Assembly (NCBI GenBank): GCA_039881145.1 | Contig: JAYKKI010000015.1 | Span: 25,566,001 to 25,630,000, forward strand | Direction of reading: 5' to 3' | Length of the DNA stretch: 64,000 bases | Origin: Druceiella hillmani | Taxonomy: Eukaryota; Arthropoda; Insecta; Lepidoptera; Hepialidae | Shown here: piece by piece, positions 36,561-49,965 of the stretch | Numbering within the stretch: position 1 is the stretch's first letter | How the letters are laid out: each line of letters opens with the position of its first letter | Position numbers and translations under genes: made by a program | Notes under the pieces: model-generated | Databases searched by the model: none | What the model was told of the DNA's origin: nothing | The model's input: the letters and a program-made list of their open reading frames with translations, nothing else

Positions 36561-37373
36561 GATTCAATACGTGCGAATATGAAATCGAACAATGATTTTA
36601 AATTCAAAATCACCGATGCGATCAGCTTAATAACTCCTAGTAATTTTTATCTGTTCGGGTTTATAAAGGACTTTTATTTGTAAAGCTTTCGTATTTTTAA
36701 AGACTACTTTTTGAAAGTTAGCATTTTATTTCTGAACTAATTACTTCAAAGAATTTCCTTTAGTTGTGAAAATAATTTCGTCCTATATAAAATGTGAAGG
36801 TCAATGTCTAATGTAATTGCAGACTTGTTACATGAAAAATTCTAACATTCTTAAACCTTCATTTAATGACTTACAATATAATGACTTTTTGTTATAAGAT
36901 ATGATCGGCTTATTTGTTCTGGAGTCAAAGAAGCAGTGGCACTAGTAGTAAATGTAGCATTTTTTGCCAGAGATCTTTTGATTAAGATCCCATAATAGAA
37001 TCTGGAAAACTGGGATCTAAAAAAAACTATACCCAGCAAGCCATATATCTATTTGTGGCAGTTAATTCAAGTTTGATGCATTGCATACTTCCTGGATAGG
37101 GTTAGAAAATTTGTCCAAAGCCATCTTTGGCTTAACTTAGTTTTAGTGTTTATGCTAGAAATATATTTGTCATCTGACTAAAAATTACTTGGGGCAAAAT
37201 TTATTTACAAGGAGGTCCTTGATCTAAGCACAATGCGTAACCTACTCACTTACTGTCCACTGTAACATATCCCGAGTGTATTCCTAGGTATTCAAAAGTA
37301 TAACCGCCACGAAGATATTTCAGCTAGACACCAAGAGCAAATTCTAAGTAACAAACATGTTCCTCTTTCTAAT
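36561..37373. other. anonymous sequence, moderately GC-richer
   Basis: Possibly more remnants of the neighbouring DNA transposon. No motif is firm enough to call. Confidence 0.4.
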
Positions 37374-37763
37374 TTAGGGACTGCAGTACATTGTGAAACT
37401 GAATATAAGCATATTCTCATGCGTGTTCAAATATAATACTTTCCTTTCTTCTATTTTATTCTTCTTACATAACATACTATTTTTTATTGCTTCAAAATAT
37501 TTCGCAATCTTTTCAACGGTCAAACATATACCTACACCACAATCTTTGAAATTCTCTAGATGACAAAAAAACACGTCGCTCTCTCCATGATAAAAAAACA
37601 CATGGCCCGTAAGAAATAAAGAGATTTCTGCTAAATTTTGTATAATATTGATATATTTCACTCTTGATAGACGTATTAAAGGATTAATTGAATAGGTATT
37701 TCTTGTGGAAAATATTAAAGACTCCGCACTATATGAACTCTGAGTTGGGCAGTATTGCTTCAT
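37374..37763 (-). CDS. unrecognised 129-codon open frame (longest in the window)
   Basis: Begins MKQYCPTQSSYSAESLIF and includes GHVFFYHGESDVFFCHLENF followed by KDCGVGICLTVEKIAKYFEA. It ends in a short hydrophobic stretch and CSP. It has an even amino-acid mix with six Cys and no simple repeats, so it is not a microsatellite artefact. No signal peptide or known motif is seen. At this base composition I estimate stops at about one codon in twelve, so a frame of this length is expected roughly 0.1-0.2 times in 64 kb on six frames. That is suggestive but not decisive. The upstream minus-strand sequence is AT-rich with no clear promoter, and codon choice is simply AT-rich. It could be a small gene, an exon or a transposon relic. 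Confidence 0.25.
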   Translation of the reverse strand: MKQYCPTQSSYSAESLIFSTRNTYSINPLIRLSRVKYINIIQNLAEISLFLTGHVFFYHGESDVFFCHLENFKDCGVGICLTVEKIAKYFEAIKNSMLCKKNKIEERKVLYLNTHENMLIFSFTMYCSP

Positions 37764-38931
37764 GTAGCATAAAATAATCTATGTAATAATACGTGAAGAG
37801 AAAACGTTTTACCCCATTTTAAGCATATTGCGCGCACGAGGGAGTGTTACATAGTTGGGTTGTTTGACATAGTTGAAGTTTATATGGGGAAGGAGTGCAA
37901 AAAGCTAAATTTATATGTAATATGTGTTAGAAATACATTAAATTATATATTACCAATATATTAAAAATTCATTGTTTACGTTCATACTGTCAATGTAATA
38001 CACATAATTGTCTATGGTCAAACAATCACATGGAGTAGATTGTCGCCAAAGTATTTTAAATATCAGATTGACCGAATGAGTTTTGAGCTGGGAATTTAGT
38101 GTCACTGCAAAAGTTTTTTTTTTCAATAGTTTGTGTAGTGCATGTGAAGGTGAAAAAGCGTTTACTTTATATTTCATGTAATACATATATATGTTTTATA
38201 TATTAGTTAAATACAACTTGCTTTATATACACCTGTTGCAAGAGGAAAAATCTTTCAACTTGATTAATATGCATTTGTAGCAAAGGGAAAATTTTGTAAC
38301 AGCAATCTGAATTGACTTACTCTCACCTACCTATTATTGTCTTCAACAAACTGAGTAAATAAATATATTTTGGTATAATTTTGACCACCGACTGACCACT
38401 AGCATAAGTAAATTCTTCATATTCGTTGCTTCTTTTTAACGATTACTTACATTGCCAGAGAAGTTTAAATATCATAATATGGTATAAATAAATAAGCGAT
38501 GCTGTCTAGCAAAGTCAAAAAGCATCTAATATGCAAACAAATATATGTCTCTTTAATATTGTCAATGTAATATTTTGTAATGAACATTAAGAATAACAAA
38601 CATTTTCTTCACCAACCAGTGTGTAAAATTTATATGAAAAGGAGAAAGTAAACAATACTTTTAAGAACAAACTTGATCACTATCCAAATAAGGAACATAA
38701 AGCAAAAACATATGCAGTATCCATTAATAGGTATTTCCTAACCGCCTTGTGCCGATAGAATTCGTTCATCTATTGTGGAACAACATGAACAATTTTGTAG
38801 TTACTAAATGAATCGTATGATGAAAAACATGCAGTGCACTACTACGCAGTTTTTTCTATTTGATTAAAATTCGAAAGTTCATTATTTGTCTTATTTCTCT
38901 GCCACCGTCTGTTTACCAAACAGAGACTGCT
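37764..38931. other. anonymous AT-rich sequence
   Basis: No supported feature. The frame at 37,950-38,186 has no motif. Confidence 0.5.
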
Positions 38932-38961
38932 TGTGCCAAACAGTGAGTACTGTTTGGCACA
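38932..38961. repeat. 13-bp perfect hairpin
   Basis: tgtgccaaacagt pairs exactly with actgtttggcaca across a 4-base loop. A related ttaccaaacagag lies just upstream. Confidence 0.85.
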
Positions 38962-39459
38962 CTTGTAAAAAATATTGATTAATTCTCAGCCATGGATTAA
39001 AATTTTATCGATTATGACTTAGAAAACTGGAAAAAACCTGTGCACTGTGATTGTTACGTGATTATAGGTAGTATTAGGCAGTAGGTTTTGTTGCGGTAAA
39101 CTGATTATTTACAAAACATCATTTTTCATTTGCCATTACAATATTGATGAAAACATATAAAGATGGCTGACTATACGATTTCACAATGTTTAATGATATG
39201 TTTTTCAATTAAGAATTGTGATTGAAAATATTTGACACGTTAGCTAACTTCTAAAATCAATGAGAAAATCAGAATAATCTATTTAAATTTGTCAATTTAT
39301 TATGTTATCGAAATAACGAATTTTTATAATGCATGTCAATTTCTACACACTTTAGAAGAGCAATTTAACAGCGCATTTTAAAAGCAAATAAAGATACTAT
39401 TAAGCTGCATGAAATAAATATTTTGTCGTGATTGCCATTTCAATATTTATTTGAATTTT

Positions 39460-39490
39460 ATCTGGATAATACTGTTTGTATTATCCAGAT
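39460..39490. repeat. 13-bp perfect hairpin
   Basis: atctggataatac and gtattatccagat with a 5-base loop. Confidence 0.85.
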
Positions 39491-42400
39491 TATTTTTTTT
39501 TATAAATAGTAATCTTGCTTTAAATACTATAATATCAAAAAAATTAAAAATTCATTAAAATGTGTAATCATACGGATAACGTAAGGTAATGTAAATATAG
39601 TAACTATTTTATTTACGATAAATAAGTTGGTTACATACAAGTGCTACGTTACTTATATTTTACACGGGTATAAAAAATATATAACAGGCAAATTAAAAAA
39701 AATTACCTACATATTTAAAAAAAATGTTTAGCTATAGTCGCTCCTATTTACCAGCCCAAGCCCAAACATGTCTTTAAATTTAATTTAAGTCCTACGAAAA
39801 AGAAAATTAAAGGCTGTGACGTTATACCTAACATTTTCCTCCGTAAGCTTTATAAAATATTAGCAATTTGTGTAATTTATCATCTTGGATAACCAACAAA
39901 ACGTGGATTTTAATGTGTGTTGTAAATATTCATGACTATTGGATATTGGACTTGTATTTGACGGATAAGTTTGAAATTACACCAAACAGTATTATTATTG
40001 ATTTGCATTAATTTATAGTATAATTTACGACATATTTTCCCGTTAAGCTAAAGAGTAATTTTCATAGATGGAAATACTACGTAAGCTGTCAGAATCAATG
40101 TTATTGCACTTGCAAAGAGGAGACTGTTTTATTGTAGAAAAACAACGGATTAATTACGAATGTAAAGAAAACGCTAAATTTTCAAACTTAAACTTACTAG
40201 TTGTTCCATGAATTGATGTCAAATAGTTATTAAATTTACTAATTAGTAATGTTTTTCCTTGATATTTAATGACGTTCTGTTAATTTTTCTTTTTACATGT
40301 TATAGTTGTTGCCATTACAGTGTCCTTAGTAAAATAATGATAAACGATGAAAATAAATTAATTTTTGAGCAAGAAGATGGGCATTTTGATGCGCGATGTC
40401 AGTCACAGTTTGTTTGCTAACTGATTGCCCCTTATATCATTTTATTAAAAGTTGGGATATTATTTAAAGTAATATTTTCATTTGCTTGCCAATAATTTGT
40501 TTTGTATTTTTGGACTACATAACTTTTTACGCTTATTAAATAGATTGGAAGACAATCTATATTTGTAACGGAACATATACATAAGACTATAAGATGATAG
40601 GATAGACCAAATTATATTCTGTATAAAAACACGAAATTTTCATAATAGCTAATAACATAATTTGTGAGAACCACATATCGTGGACGCACTATACTTGAAT
40701 ACAATATACATAAATTTATAGGAAAATAGTATTTCAAATAAAAATTTCCAAATGATTGACGTTAACAGAAGAAAAATGTTCACCCTAGTAATTGTTAACC
40801 CTAGGAAATTATCGTATTACGCGTGTTATCTAAACACTACCCTGGTAACAATATAGAATTTGGTAACATTTCAACGTTTCCAGAAAGATTAATCCTTACC
40901 GTAATTTAAATAGGTAATTTTCCCCTCAAAATGCTCTAATATCGCTTGCTTATTATTACTCTAAAGTTTCATAAACTATTAAGTTTACATTTATTCGTAG
41001 GTAATTTAATAAAAATCTATACAATTTAGTACAATGTTCGAGTGTGTTCTACAATCCACGTAGCACAAACACGTGACTGATGATATGTGTTCCATTGGAA
41101 CTATTGCGCATATGCTACCAGAACTATTGCTATTAGAGCAAGTATTTCAATCTTGGAAAAAATTCTACATTTATATTATATTTTAGTATTTGCCATACCG
41201 ATCTATTAGATGTTAATTTATATTTAGCGTTAATTTTCTTGTTGTATCTACGAAATATTTATCTAAGCTACATGCACACAAAGGGTTGGACATTATATAT
41301 CAGTATTAATATTATCAAATACAAATGTCAAAATGATTTTAGTGGTTCTATACTTTCCGATCATTATAATAGATATTAATGAATTATATTTTAATTATCA
41401 GTTCATCTTATACGTATGAACACTAATGGTGAAAAATTTGCTATTCCCATCGAATTTTATGTTACAGACTGTCTTAAAGTATTGCATAATATATGTATGT
41501 ATTTTATTTTTCTCGTGTAAGTATTAGTCTGCAATTTGATTCTAAATTAATTTTTTTACCTTAACAACTTTTAAGCCTTTTTATGTAGTAATGGTTTCAT
41601 TTCAAAATGCCAAGCAATTCAAATGGAGGTTAAAAAGTGTTTCGAATAAAATTGCTTTCAGTATGACAAAAAAATAATTCGCTTAAATAATGTTTTAGAT
41701 ATGAGAATATTTTTTCAACAAACTCAAAAAGAAAGTAAGAAAGGAATTTAAGTTCATTTTCTCAATGTGAACTGACGATGTTACCTTGAATATTTTCAAC
41801 AATTTTCATTTTAACGTCAATATTTTTATATCTACTTCGATTCTAAACAGTAAATCTAAAATTTCTCTGTCATTTATTATTAATATAGGTTATATAAAAA
41901 CTTGTTCAAAAATTAAACTCAGTAGCCTATAATGTCCACATATCTACGAGCTGTTAACGATATGGAAAAAAATGAAAATTTAACTTATAATCCCTAGGGA
42001 AGTAACCAATGTTAGTCCCCACATTTTAAATGAATGCACCATCCTTGTTCCTGAATACACTTCTCATTATATTTAAATTAAATATTTGGCAAACATTCCT
42101 GTTAATTTAAATTATTTTATTAATATCTTAGTTTTCCAAACCTGACCGGAAAATCATGAAGTAATAAGATAGCTTTCCAACCTCATTCAATTAGCATAAC
42201 TTGACTATATTTGAACAAGGCGTAAATCTTCAATAGCTCAATATACATTCAATATATTAATTAATTTATGTAATTAAAATTATGTCTTTATGTGATTGGT
42301 GTATTTGTCGCCGTACGACTTTAAATAATAACTATACTATGAAACTTATTTCTCTTGTATTTTTTTCAAATACACCAGGAACACTTCATTTACAAAATAG

Positions 42401-42552
42401 TTTTGTATAAGTTGCAAAAATTTAAAATCGATAATTTCTTACTTCCAATTCAATTAATTGCTTTTTATTTGCTTCGTTAAAAATTGTATTAGCTTTATTT
42501 AATTTCATGGACAAAATGGATAAAAATTTAATTCTATATGAACCAATCACAA
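39491..42552. other. anonymous AT-rich sequence
   Basis: Three kilobases with no open frame above 60 codons on either strand and no recognisable repeat or motif. Confidence 0.55.
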
Positions 42553-42596
42553 TCTACAAACTCATTTATGACTTTCGGGATAAATGAGATTGTAGA
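42553..42596. repeat. 17-bp hairpin, one mismatch
   Basis: tctacaaactcatttat pairs with ataaatgagattgtaga across a 10-base loop. A 9-bp hairpin (aggaaagct/agctttcct) follows about 25 bases downstream. Confidence 0.8.
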
Positions 42597-43419
42597 GGAG
42601 CTTGCTCTTTTCGGGAGAAGAGGAAAGCTACAGATTTTTTTCAGCTTTCCTAATCTTTACAAACTATAACATGTTTTGCGCGCGTACTTTTGAAACTGAA
42701 AAATTAAATGGGAAAAATTCTCGTAGAATAATATACTTAAATATAGTAATACAGTAATACATATGTTTACTTGAATAAAAGATAACCACTATAAAAAGAA
42801 AATGTAATTGATGAACAATTATAAAAGGGAAATTTTTTATACCACTTTTGTTTATTACCTCGATTAAAACGTTTTTATTAATGTCATATCAAGAAAGGTT
42901 TTAGTTACTGAAACGTTTCCTTGCTCTTTCTTAGCACCTCTTAAAAATAAAGAGTGAAGAGTAAGAAGTAATTTAAATATTATAATGGCCATTTAAAAGT
43001 CGTAAGTCTAGTGAAGTGCACGTGAAGTTCTCGTTAGTTATATTATATTGCTCTCGTAGCAATAAATCCGCCATATGCATGAAATTTATCCATTAAGGTA
43101 CATAAATAAATAAATAAGTATAAATCACCACGTCAATGAAAATATATTTGCCCTGACATGTACTTTAAAGTGTTCCAAATGCCGAAAATACCTAAGAGCT
43201 TGAAAAGCGCTTAAACTAAGCAAGAATTTCACTTTAAAACAAAGAGGACGCCACATAAGTTTCAATGGATGACTTTTATGTGCAATGTTTCTGGGTGATT
43301 TGTGTTTAATCTGAACAATTATTGTTGCTTTAAAGGCTTAAATTGAACTTTAGCCTTTCAAGCAATATTTATTTTACCACAAAATTAACGCTTCATGTGT
43401 TTCTGAAAGTGCAAAACCA
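42597..43419. other. anonymous AT-rich sequence
   Basis: No supported feature. Confidence 0.5.
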
Positions 43420-43985
43420 TTTACTATCATTTCATCCGAAGATAGTGTGAATAGGCCAAGCGGACCCGAAGAGTGAATTTCTTGTCTTGTTGTAGGTTGC
43501 ATATGCACGGTAATTGTTATACGTAAATGCATAAAAAATAAAATATTAAAGTGAAAATTTTAACGGATTGTTAATTAAATTTCCCTCTTAAATTTTAATA
43601 GTTTAAACCCTTTCTTTAGCTTCAGATCTATTGCAATGTTAAAATGATGGTTTTTTGCCACAAAATTCCATTTGAATATCTTCCTTTGAAAACATGAAAT
43701 GAAATAAAATACAACGTTATCTCAGTTCCACTTAACAATTTACCAAGTTAAAATATTGACTATAACACCCCATTTTCTCACTGACTCACGAGAAGGCTGA
43801 AGATAGTCAAGGTAAGCGAATATAATTGCAAAAATCAGCATCGTCTTTCTTTTATATTTCTTCAAAATCCTTGTAAGCCTTGTGATAAAGAACATTTGAC
43901 CCCACTGGATCATAAGTTTTTCACAGCAACTTTTGAAATTGTTAGCGATTATTATATTTAGTAATCTGGGATAAAGATGACAGCA
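43420..43985. repeat. duplicated block 6, copy B
   Basis: The counterpart of 8,620-9,180. It marks the right end of the detectable duplication. A (TA)n tract begins shortly after it. Confidence 0.65.
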
Positions 43986-44021
43986 GCAGATGATTACGGC
44001 AGAGCATTAAACATAAGAGGG

Positions 44022-44026
44022 TATAC

Positions 44027-44099
<73 letters not shown>
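44022..44099. repeat. (TA)n microsatellite
   Basis: About 78 bases, almost uninterrupted after the first few units. Confidence 0.95.
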
Positions 44100-44104
<5 letters not shown>

Positions 44105-44656
44105 CAGCATTGCGGATTGGCTGCTACTATTAAAAAAAGATACACTTAGAGTTTTGCCGATATAATAAGCATCAATTAATATTTATTTGCTTACCAGAAG
44201 ACAACATAGAACAAAAATATCAAAAGATTAAGATAGAAAAAAAGCCCTTTACGAAATAAGGTTTCTTAGACGTATTAATTTAAGGCAAAAACAGCATTTT
44301 TATCAAGCTCTCATCTTAATAAAAATTCATATTTGTAGCATAAAACAATGGATTCTTCTTCATATCACTGAAGTTTATTCTTCAGAAATAAGTATGAAAG
44401 TTTTGTTTACCCATTTTCATCAATATACTGATTTTTGGTAATAGAATACCATTGTATACAAATTTCTTGATAAAAAAATTAAATGTTTAAATTTTACATT
44501 TTTGAAGTCGACATATAAGTTCCTGATCATTAAAATTAAATTTAATGGACGACAGAACACACTTGACTTTAATTAATTTGTGCTCACCTTTATTGACATA
44601 AACACCTTAAATTCGACAATTCACATAAATATCCTCATGTGTGTTATTCTACCTTA
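44100..44656. other. anonymous AT-rich sequence
   Basis: No supported feature. Confidence 0.5.
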
Positions 44657-44700
44657 ATTGTTTTCACTTCTCACATTCTTATGTGAGAAGTGAAAACAAT
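44657..44700. repeat. 20-bp perfect hairpin with 4-base loop
   Basis: attgttttcacttctcacat is followed by tctt and then its exact reverse complement. Pairing resumes outward with one gap (accttaattg against caatcaggt). Confidence 0.95.
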
Positions 44701-47700
44701 CAGGTATTATATATTGTCCATTCATGCCTTTTTAAAATACATTTAAATTTATTTTAAAAATTTTTTTTACCTATATTTTACTAAGTTCCTATTGAATACT
44801 CATGTTTTCATATCGCATACCATAAATATTTTACAGATATTGCCCAATCGTAATGTGTTATACTAGTAATGAATAACATTATTTATTTATCAAAATCATA
44901 TGATGCTCAGCCACCAGTTCAGCAACGTTTAATTGAGAGCAATTTTTAACGTAAGATTCGAAGATGTGCTGGCAAAGTACTCATATCATAAACAGCAGTT
45001 AATATCACAGTTAAAATGTGTGATACGAATTAAATTTAAAAACGTATTTTTAAGACAATATTTAGCAAAATTAACTTGTATTTGAAAAACATAAAATTAT
45101 ATGCATTGTAATAGAATTATCGCTATTTAACTAATAAGTCATCCTTTCGACCACAAACAAAGCTGAATAGACATCTGCGTCGTTGCCAGCTCCGAAATTT
45201 AAAATAGTATTTTTCTAAATATATTTACAAAATATTTTTACGTTGTAATTTACCAATTAAATAAACTTTTTGATCATTGTTTGAAAATAATTTATTTTTA
45301 AACCCACTTTTAAAAATCTAATGCTCTAATAAAAGTAATTAGAGCATTTAGATTTATAACTAACTGACGTTTCAGTTTTGCATATCAATGACATATCAAC
45401 AGTCAAGAATTCCTATCTCTAATACATATTTGAGACTGAAGTATATTTTTTCGATCATATTGTATTTATTCCAATAAGGTTTAATTTAAATTAAGAACTG
45501 AAATAAGATTTTAATTATCTATTAAATTTATTTTGTTTATCGGTTTCTTGGCAAGAGAAAGATAAAATATGTTCACGTTTGTTGAACGTTTGAAGGTAGT
45601 TTTTCATTCACAAAGCCAACTGAAAATAAACTCAAGCGGTCTTTCTATCAGAAATTTTAGAAAATATTAATTTTTCATCCGCTCTTTCAAAATATATAAA
45701 TATTTTCTACACTCGTTTCTATTGTTTTTCATATTATAATCATTACAAGTGATGGAAATTACGATTTAAATCCCGTATTGATTTCATTAGCAAGTTATGG
45801 TAACTGCTATTGATATTCAAGAAGCTGTATTTATACACTATTTGTAACATAAGTGCAAATTGGAATTTAGATGACATAACTGGAGCATTAGTTGTTTTTT
45901 TTCATCTTGAACTTTTATCAACTCGCTAGTTCTTGAGCCAATTGATTACACAAATGTTGTACTTTTTAATTCAATTCTTTCTTTTTATAGTTAAAGCTAC
46001 ATCAGAAAAGGAAACAAATTTTAATATGACAACTCGGCTTTATTTTCCTTAGCCAGTATTATACGCTATTGGCTCCAATCATCCATGGTGATGTAAAATA
46101 AATAAACTGTTATAGATATATTTGTTCATTTCGTACTATTGCATAACATAATATTATTCTCCTATTTACAACTTTTTGTTTTGATGATTTATGGTTAGCA
46201 CCTTGTAAAAAAATATGGAATCTTTCTCCTCAATTTCACGTATTTTCTTGATATAATCAAAACATCAAAACAGTCGACGGATATTGACTATATAAAAACG
46301 TGAGGCCAGGAATTACTTTGTTTGGCAACACATTTCTTGTGAGTTAATACACAAGTCTGTTGGTAACAACACAAAAGTTTGAATGTCCCTCATTGTAATA
46401 TTTTTGCTAAAGTCGATAATATTATGAATACATATTTTGCTCAAGAAAAACGAAAAAACATAATCGATTACTACCAACATTCATAGAAAATGGATACATT
46501 TTGAAATATAAGAATAATTTTAAGAATATTTTAAAAGAAATTAAACATAGTGTCAATAATGATATCATTGATTGAACCTACTTTGCAAGGTAGTTAACAA
46601 AACTATTATATTCATGGCATATTGGTTAACACAATCAATTTGCCTAAAAATATAAAAGTCCGGTATGGCTTGTGTTCTCCCGACCGCCTTTTATTAAGGA
46701 CGTATTTACTAAATGCTGCAGATCCAGAACGGATAATTATTAGTCGTAGACTCACTAATACATGCTTAGCAATGCTGTTTGTTGGTGTGCAACAATTTTA
46801 AAGTCCATTCGACCTATATTGATCGCTTATATCACATTGTAACTAAAATTAAAATATGTGTTTTATATTTGTTTGGTAACTCCTTTTATTTATGTCGACA
46901 CAATAATAAAAAATATTAGTATTATACCAGTTTTAATTTGTATTTCATCCACAAACCAGACGAGATAACCAGAATGGCTATGTACAATAAATTTGTCTTC
47001 CATATGCGGCTTTAACGAGACAGCAACTTCTGACTAATAATTACTATCTACTATTATTTTGCTTTAGATTAGACCTTGGTCAGTCTCATTGATATCCGTC
47101 TATAAATCAAAAATATGATGTAAAATTATAACCACTAGATGTTATATTATTACGTAAACAAAATGTTATAAAAAGAAAAAAATTACTTTTGTCATCCTTT
47201 TTAAGATTCCTGACGCGCTTGCTTCCTCTTCCCTTCTCTAAAATGTATGCAGTCTATAAATAAAAAAATTAGGATACATTTAATATAAATAATTTAATCG
47301 AGTGCGAACAACAAATATGACAATGAAGGGTACAGTAATTTTAGTGCCATCTTATTGCAAACTAACATATTCTAGAACACATTTATATTCTTTTAATGAA
47401 TCGTGGAAAATTATCTCTATTAACCGACATTATAGTGGTGACTAATACGACTTTTGTTGCTTTTGTTAACCGATACTATCTTAAAACCACTTCCCACTGC
47501 CACTATATTTAGAATAATACGGCATTTAAAATGATAACATAATGCATATTAAAAAATATAATTGTACTAGAATAATTAACATAAAATCTAACATAAAATT
47601 TTTATATCTATTTATCTTTGGATCCCTCTTATTACTAGTTCATAAGTGCAGTTGAAAGATTCATGAATCTCTGAACTTAAGTTTCTGCAAATTAAACAAA

Positions 47701-48189
47701 GCGATTCACGGTTTATTTTCTGACTAGCTTTGCCCTCTTTAGAAAATATGATTGGTTGTAAGATTAATACACGTAATGCCATCTGCTATGAATTTTTTTA
47801 ACAGTAAATTCTTTTAAGTTTACTTTGTGCTGAAAGTTCATATTGCCACACTTTTTTTTAGTCGATCAATTGCGTTGAAACAGTCTATATGTTATCTTAG
47901 AACCAACAAAATCCAGCAATAAAAACTTTATTCAAATGTTTTATCTGTCCTTGGATGGTATGCAAACAAATAGACTCAAAGACATGTATTTTAAAAGCAA
48001 TAATTTTGAATTTTATTACTTTTATTACGTTAACCTCAATTTTTTTCTAAATATCTTTTAATTATCTAATATTGCAAAGACAGGTCAATTCTGCAACTTG
48101 ACATTGACATAGGGTACTCTTTATAATAGAAAAATTCCTATTTGAAATTGAAATATTAAACAAACTGAATAAGAAAACCACGTCGTAAC
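44701..48189. other. anonymous AT-rich sequence
   Basis: No gene recognised in about 3.5 kb. A short hairpin lies at 45,321-45,347 (atgctctaat/attagagcat, with the stem continuing outward past a one-base bulge). A slightly richer stretch at 46,670-46,830 is unassigned. Confidence 0.5.
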
Positions 48190-49556
48190 GGAGCAATGGA
48201 TCGACGTGATTTTTAAAATGCTACACCAACAAAAATGTGAAAGGGAATCACAGAGAATTTAGAGCCTTACTATAATATTACAAATGGAAGAGTGTGTATA
48301 TTTGTCCTTACTTCAATTCGTAATTGGATAACATATCGACATGATTTTTTGCAAAAAGATATTTGGTGGGCTAGGAAATAATACAGGCTACTTTTTAAAC
48401 CATTTCATTCTAACTAATATTACAATCCCAAAAACTATTAAACACCAAAACTGTATTTGTTTGTTCGCCTTTAAGGTTGCATCGGAACAACGAATTAACG
48501 TAACTTTTTGCACAGATTTAGTTTGGCGGCCGGGAGATAGCCTACTTTTTATGTCAGGAAATCTCATCTTAATTAATATTATAATCCTAATACTAAAAAT
48601 GCGAGCGTGTCACAATGGAGGAGTTAATTAATGTGATTTTTGAGTAGAAGTACTTGTTGGTCAGGGAAATAATATAAGCTACTTTTCATCTCGGGAAATT
48701 TCGTGCTAAGTAATATTGCAATCTTAATTAATATTGTAAATGTAAAAGCGTGTTTGTTTGTTTCATTTACGCCGTGTAAGTGATTTCATTTACGGCCCAA
48801 TGAAGCAATGGATCGGCATGTGTTTTTGCAGAAATTGGTAGCAGAGTTGGTGGGCAGAGAAATCATATATATTACTTTTCTCCCGCAAAACTTCATCCTA
48901 ACTAATATTATAATCATAACTAATATTGTAAACGCAAAAATGTGTTTATTTATCCTGCTTTTTCGACGCAACAGAACAAGGGATCGATATTTTTTTGCAG
49001 AGAGATATTGGCGTATCGAGAAATGACACAAGTTACTTTTTATCCCGGGAAATCTCATGTTTACTAATATTATAAATGCGAAAATTTATTAATCTGTACC
49101 TCTGTCAAGTTGCAAAGGATCGAAATATTTGACGTGTAAAAAAGTATTCGATGAAATAAGTCATGTTGACTCGTCAACATGACTTTTTTACAGAGATAGT
49201 TAGCTGCCAAAGAAATGACAGAGACTACTCTTAATCCTTGTAAATTTTATTTTTTCCGGATAATTCTTCTATCATTGTAATAGATAGACGCGATTTTTGG
49301 AAACGCTGCATAAGCAGTATAAAGTAGCAACATAATTACTCTATTTAATCCCTAATTTAGAGGGAAATAACTTTGTTTTCAATGTCATTTTTATGATGAA
49401 GTCACGAAAATAAGTACCTCAGTATTTAATTTCTTTTTATTTACAATCATAGAATTTTAATTTTATTTAAGAATTATAAATGGCACCGGATGTTTTAATT
49501 TCTTCCTATAATTTTTTTAACTAAAACCACGCGTGTAAAGCCGTGGGTAAAATCTA
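48190..49556 (+). repeat. degenerate tandem array of a lepidopteran-type dispersed repeat
   Basis: About five to six units of roughly 150-180 bases. Each unit contains, in order, a version of 'gcaatggatcgacgtgattttttgca', 'gagatattggt', 'gggcagagaaatgacatagg', 'ctactttttatcccgggaaat' and 'ctaatattataaatgcgaaa', then 'gtgtttgtttgt'. Unit joints lie near 48,413, 48,580, 48,735, 48,917 and 49,066. The array closes with aaaaccacgcgtgtaaagc and cgtgggtaaaatct at 49,519-49,556, the usual terminal words of this repeat. Open frames inside it (48,341; 48,786; 48,808) are by-products. This array is one of the stronger taxonomic clues. Confidence 0.75.
49158..49185. repeat. 13-bp perfect hairpin, 2-base loop
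   Basis: aagtcatgttgac-tc-gtcaacatgactt, inside the tandem array where the unit pattern breaks down. Confidence 0.9.
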
Positions 49557-49894
49557 TTATTTATGAATAAAAAGGGTTCCTTTTTTAGACGTGTCTTATA
49601 TCAACTTTGAATAAATTAGGGTTGTTGTGGAATTATACCTTGATTATGTGTATGATGATTTATTCATTTGTACATATTCGGATTTAAAATCAAAACTAAG
49701 AGTAATAATAAAAATGGAAGATAATTAATTTGATTAATTATCAATATAAAGCTGGAAAGATTACGGTCGATAAATTAAAAATTCTAACATATACCTGCTT
49801 TTACATAAAGTACATGAAAGATAATAAAGAATATGTGCAATTTTCTGACCCCACTCATATAATTTCTAGAATATCCAAACATACCCATAAACAA

Positions 49895-49897
<3 letters not shown>

Positions 49898-49938
<41 letters not shown>

Positions 49939-49965
49939 GTATATGTGTGTGTGTGTGTGTGTGTA
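49898..49965. repeat. compound (TA)n(TG)n microsatellite
   Basis: A TA run followed by acgtatatg and a TG run. Confidence 0.95.

Noticed and set aside
48341..49058. Open frames of 72-96 codons
   Set aside because: They fall inside the degenerate tandem repeat and simply follow its units.
48190..49556. CRISPR-like array because of regular repeats
   Set aside because: Units are diverged, adjoining and 150-180 bp long without unique spacers, and the genome is clearly eukaryotic.
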